Shown: piece by piece, positions 37,681 to 40,335 of the stretch
Layout: each line of letters opens with the position of its first letter
Position numbering within the stretch: the first letter of the stretch is position 1
Assembly (NCBI GenBank): GCA_008931825.1
Contig: QXVZ01007723.1
Span: 1,658 to 41,992, forward strand
Direction: 5' to 3'
Source: Phallusia fumigata
Taxonomy: Eukaryota > Chordata > Ascidiacea > Phlebobranchia > Ascidiidae
DNA: 40,335 nucleotides
Notes under the pieces: model-generated
What the model was told of the DNA's origin: nothing
Database searches by the model: none
The model's input: the letters and a program-made list of their open reading frames with translations, nothing else
Program-made: the position numbers and the translations under genes

Positions 37681-40105
37681 AATGACTGTCAAGGTGAGTG
37701 TAGGGTTAACAGCAGTATCGTACCCTTATCCTTCGCATGAAGGTGGTCGACCGCTGGCTACTAAAATGACAATTCCAATTGTTCGTCGCTTGTGTTGTGA
37801 TTTCATGTGGACATATACACCAGCACANAGACGAGTTTGTAACTTATTGTTCTTATTTGCAGACGTGGAGGATGAGTTTTTTCACCGCGAACTGATTTTA
37901 AAGATCAGAAAGGTACGATTCCAGCCCCACAGACATCCTCATTTCTTAATTGTTTGCCATTATATTTATTGACCTTTGTATGTATAACCTTGGTATGCTT
38001 GTTGCAGACACTTCCGCTCAAGGATTTTCGGGATGAAATTCGTGCCTGGAGAGATCTGGAAAAGTTTCTTGTTCAACCAGTTGTCTTGCTGGACGTTCCG
38101 CATACAAGTACGTAGAAGCTTCTTCAAGTTTCAGAAAACTTTTATAAACTGCCATAAATCAGTATTAAAACTGCGTAGACAAGATTTTTTGCTATGAATT
38201 CTCCAGTTTATTATCGTTTTCATTATCAACTCTCATTGCCAGGTTTGGATGCAATTATCGACGCGCTTCTAACCAAACTGCAAAAAGATTTGGACGTCGA
38301 TGAAAAAATAACCGCCCAGGCTGGAAAAGCGTTCTTCACCTTCCAGGAGCAATACCAGGATTCTTGTATGTTGGTGTGTTTTTTCTGCAAAATGAAAAAC
38401 AGCCACCAACATATTTTCTTATTGTTCAGTGGCATCTGTTGATCAACTTCGAGAAACCATCCAAGGTGTTCAATACAAACCCGAAGGCGCTGATTATGAA
38501 GAAAGCTGGATAACTGCCCTGTAGGCATTAATTTCTTGTTGCCAACAATAATAACTCGCTATTATTGGATCGGGGTACACCAGAATAACTTTTTTGCCTG
38601 ATTTTCCAACAAGCATTTTCGAAACCCTAAATAGGAAAGCCTTGCCCTCATATGTGCTGTAGGATAGGTTTGATTTTTTTGGACCGGTAATTAAAACACT
38701 TGTCTGCACATGTCAGTGAAGAAAAAAAGTTTTAAAAACCCACCATGTCGATTTTTTACCATCCTGTTGTTGTAGATGTACGTTGCCAATGCTGAAGAAG
38801 AGTCATGTCGGTATTGCACGTTTGCGCAACCCCTTAAACTTGGGCAACAAATGTGAAGAGGTAACCTTCGTCTTGGCAGTGATTGCTCCCAAGAAGGAGG
38901 TAGGTCATTCTTTTTCTAAAAAAAGATGTGTTTTAGTCAATTTGTCGCTGTGAATGTAGTGTTGTCTCAGCGTTTACTTGGAGTATTGTCCGGGGCCCAC
39001 AAGGACAGCGAAATGAGTTAAAAAAACTTAATCACAATCAAGGTGTACCTAGAACCATAGCACTTCTTTCTGTATGACAGGTTGTAAGCTTGCATAAATA
39101 GTTGGACTATAAGTGTGTAAGCTAAAGCACAAACAGGGCAATATTCTTACTTAATGTATATGAATGCTCTATTTCAACATGTTTTGCACAGAAATTCACC
39201 AAAAATGCTGTGGAAATTGGTCGCACGTTCTCATCTATGATGTGCAACTCGTCGTTTCGTCACGATCTGATGAATGCATCAACCGAGGACGAACTAAAGG
39301 GTGTCCTCGCTAAGCAAAGTTTCCGTTATAAAAGACAAGTGCGAGAATCGCTTTCTGAATACCCCGAGTCTGTCGATGAAGAATTCACTGTGAGTACTGT
39401 GAGAAGTTGGCGTTGCGATAAAGCCATTACTGCTAAGTTACACCAGCTGGAATTGGTAAATAGCCTGGTTTCAACGTTCGAGATTTTTTTGCAGGATTAT
39501 ACCGTGCTGCAAGTTGGACATGGAATCTATGACGATTTCAAGAGGCGGTTGCCACACTACCCATCAGATTTTGTGGATGGTAAAAAATTATGGCTACTGA
39601 ATTTATGTCCTTTTTATTTTTGTGATGTGAGTGTCAATACCGATTATTGTTAAAAACAAAGTGGAAAGAGTCACAAAATTCGCCGCAGATTGATAGATTA
39701 GGGTTTATATTTTCAGCCGCGTCCCAAATACGAGGAATCAGTGATCCATATAAATAATTTGTACAAAATTTGCCAACAAATTTTGACTCGCTTTCGCGTT
39801 TCAGGTGTCGTTGGCAAAAACACGATCCACAAACTGCTGTCGACCGTATTTTTTCTTTACTTTGCCTGTCTTCTACCAGACATTGCTTTTGGAAGCCTGT
39901 ACGAGAAAAACACAAACGGTACCATCGGTAAGCACCTTTAAACATCAAATTATTTTGAGCCAATTTGTTAATTTTGTTCGTTTTCATGCAGACGTTACGT
40001 CATGCATTGTGTCTCAAACCTTTGGCGGTATGATGTTTGCATTTCTAAGTGGCCAGCCAATGCAAATTCTGTTGACAACGGCTCCTTTGGCACTTTATGT
40101 AAAGG
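37681..40105 (+). CDS. Slc4a11: SLC4A11-like membrane transporter, 3'-partial
   Basis: SLC4-family plasma-membrane transporter; SLC4A11 proteins have been linked to borate, H+/OH-, NH3 and water movement. Exons: 37681-37693 (tentative), 37863-37912, 38008-38107, 38243-38365, 38430-38520, 38776-38899, 39192-39389, 39495-39579, 39805-39927, 39992-40105. All GT-AG, phases join, giving about 340 residues. The cytoplasmic domain shows [59 protein letters not shown] and [12 protein letters not shown], in the order of human SLC4A11. Then come [17 protein letters not shown], the first membrane segment [19 protein letters not shown], and a second segment around [16 protein letters not shown] and [11 protein letters not shown]. 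Starting at the ATG at 37682 would run into a stop in the next exon, so the true start lies upstream. The rest of the membrane domain lies beyond the window. Confidence 0.93.
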
Positions 40106-40335
40106 GTAAGTACAAGATTGCTGTTGCCATTCTATCGCTATTTCCATCCCTGCATTTAACCCTCATAAAGGAAAGTTTGTTTCTTTGGTTAAAACTTGAT
40201 TAGGACACGCGGTTTAATGTAATAAATTAATAATGATTTTAAAATGGCCAGACACCTTAATGGTCTTTGCAACTTTTAGTTTCTGGTTTGATATAGTCAC
40301 ACTACTCAAGGCCTGTAAGAGCTGGCCTTGTTTTA
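40106..40335. other. SLC4A11 intron at the window end
   Basis: Begins with the donor GTAAGT after ALYVKG. No further exon in phase was recognised before the window ends, although TTGATATAG at about 40289-40297 is a weak acceptor candidate. Confidence 0.5.

Noticed and set aside
37682..37693. ATG at 37682 as the SLC4A11 start
   Set aside because: Joining ATG ACT GTC AAG to the exon at 37863 puts the next exon in a frame that hits a stop within a dozen codons; the conserved frame needs the microexon read one base earlier.

Overview
This is an animal genomic window: spliced genes, GT-AG introns and about 35-40% GC by eye. It is most likely from a tunicate of the genus Ciona. Three things suggest that: short introns combined with chordate-type genes; very short 5' leaders next to strong acceptors, as expected with spliced-leader trans-splicing; and an exact copy at 13611-13626 of the 16-nt Ciona spliced-leader sequence as I remember it. 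The genus call is an inference.

Layout. (1) 1-15244, plus strand: most of a SIK3-type salt-inducible kinase gene. The exon carrying the glycine-rich loop lies upstream of the window. Twenty exons give about 1253 codons: kinase domain, UBA domain, four SIK3-type basophilic phosphosites, a long low-complexity region and a C-terminal KA1-like fold. The introns hold a hAT-type MITE, part of a second hAT-like element, copies of a dispersed repeat and the spliced-leader match. (2) 17305-19233, minus strand: a complete six-exon Flattop (CFAP126) gene, convergent with SIK3. (3) 19234-30500: about 11 kb with no recognisable gene. It contains a 1.5 kb near-identical duplication around a run of Ns and a degenerate tandem repeat of about 128 bp. 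(4) 30500-30860: a GC-rich promoter-like island with a TATA box and a possible untranslated first exon. (5) 32675-33721, plus strand: a complete four-exon SDHD (CybS) gene. (6) 33900-37680: mostly non-coding, with a 391-bp duplication around a single N and one candidate first coding exon. (7) 37681 to the end, plus strand: the 5' part of an SLC4A11-type transporter gene, from the cytoplasmic domain into the first membrane segments. It continues past the window.

The genes are functionally unrelated: signalling, cilium/basal body, mitochondrial complex II and membrane transport. No operon logic links them. Four of the six N positions are flanked by near-identical direct duplications, which points to unmerged haplotypes in a polymorphic diploid assembly rather than biological duplication. 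The most interesting biological observations are the KA1-like C-terminus on a SIK3 kinase, a possible GC-AG intron in that gene, and the spliced-leader sequence embedded in one of its introns.
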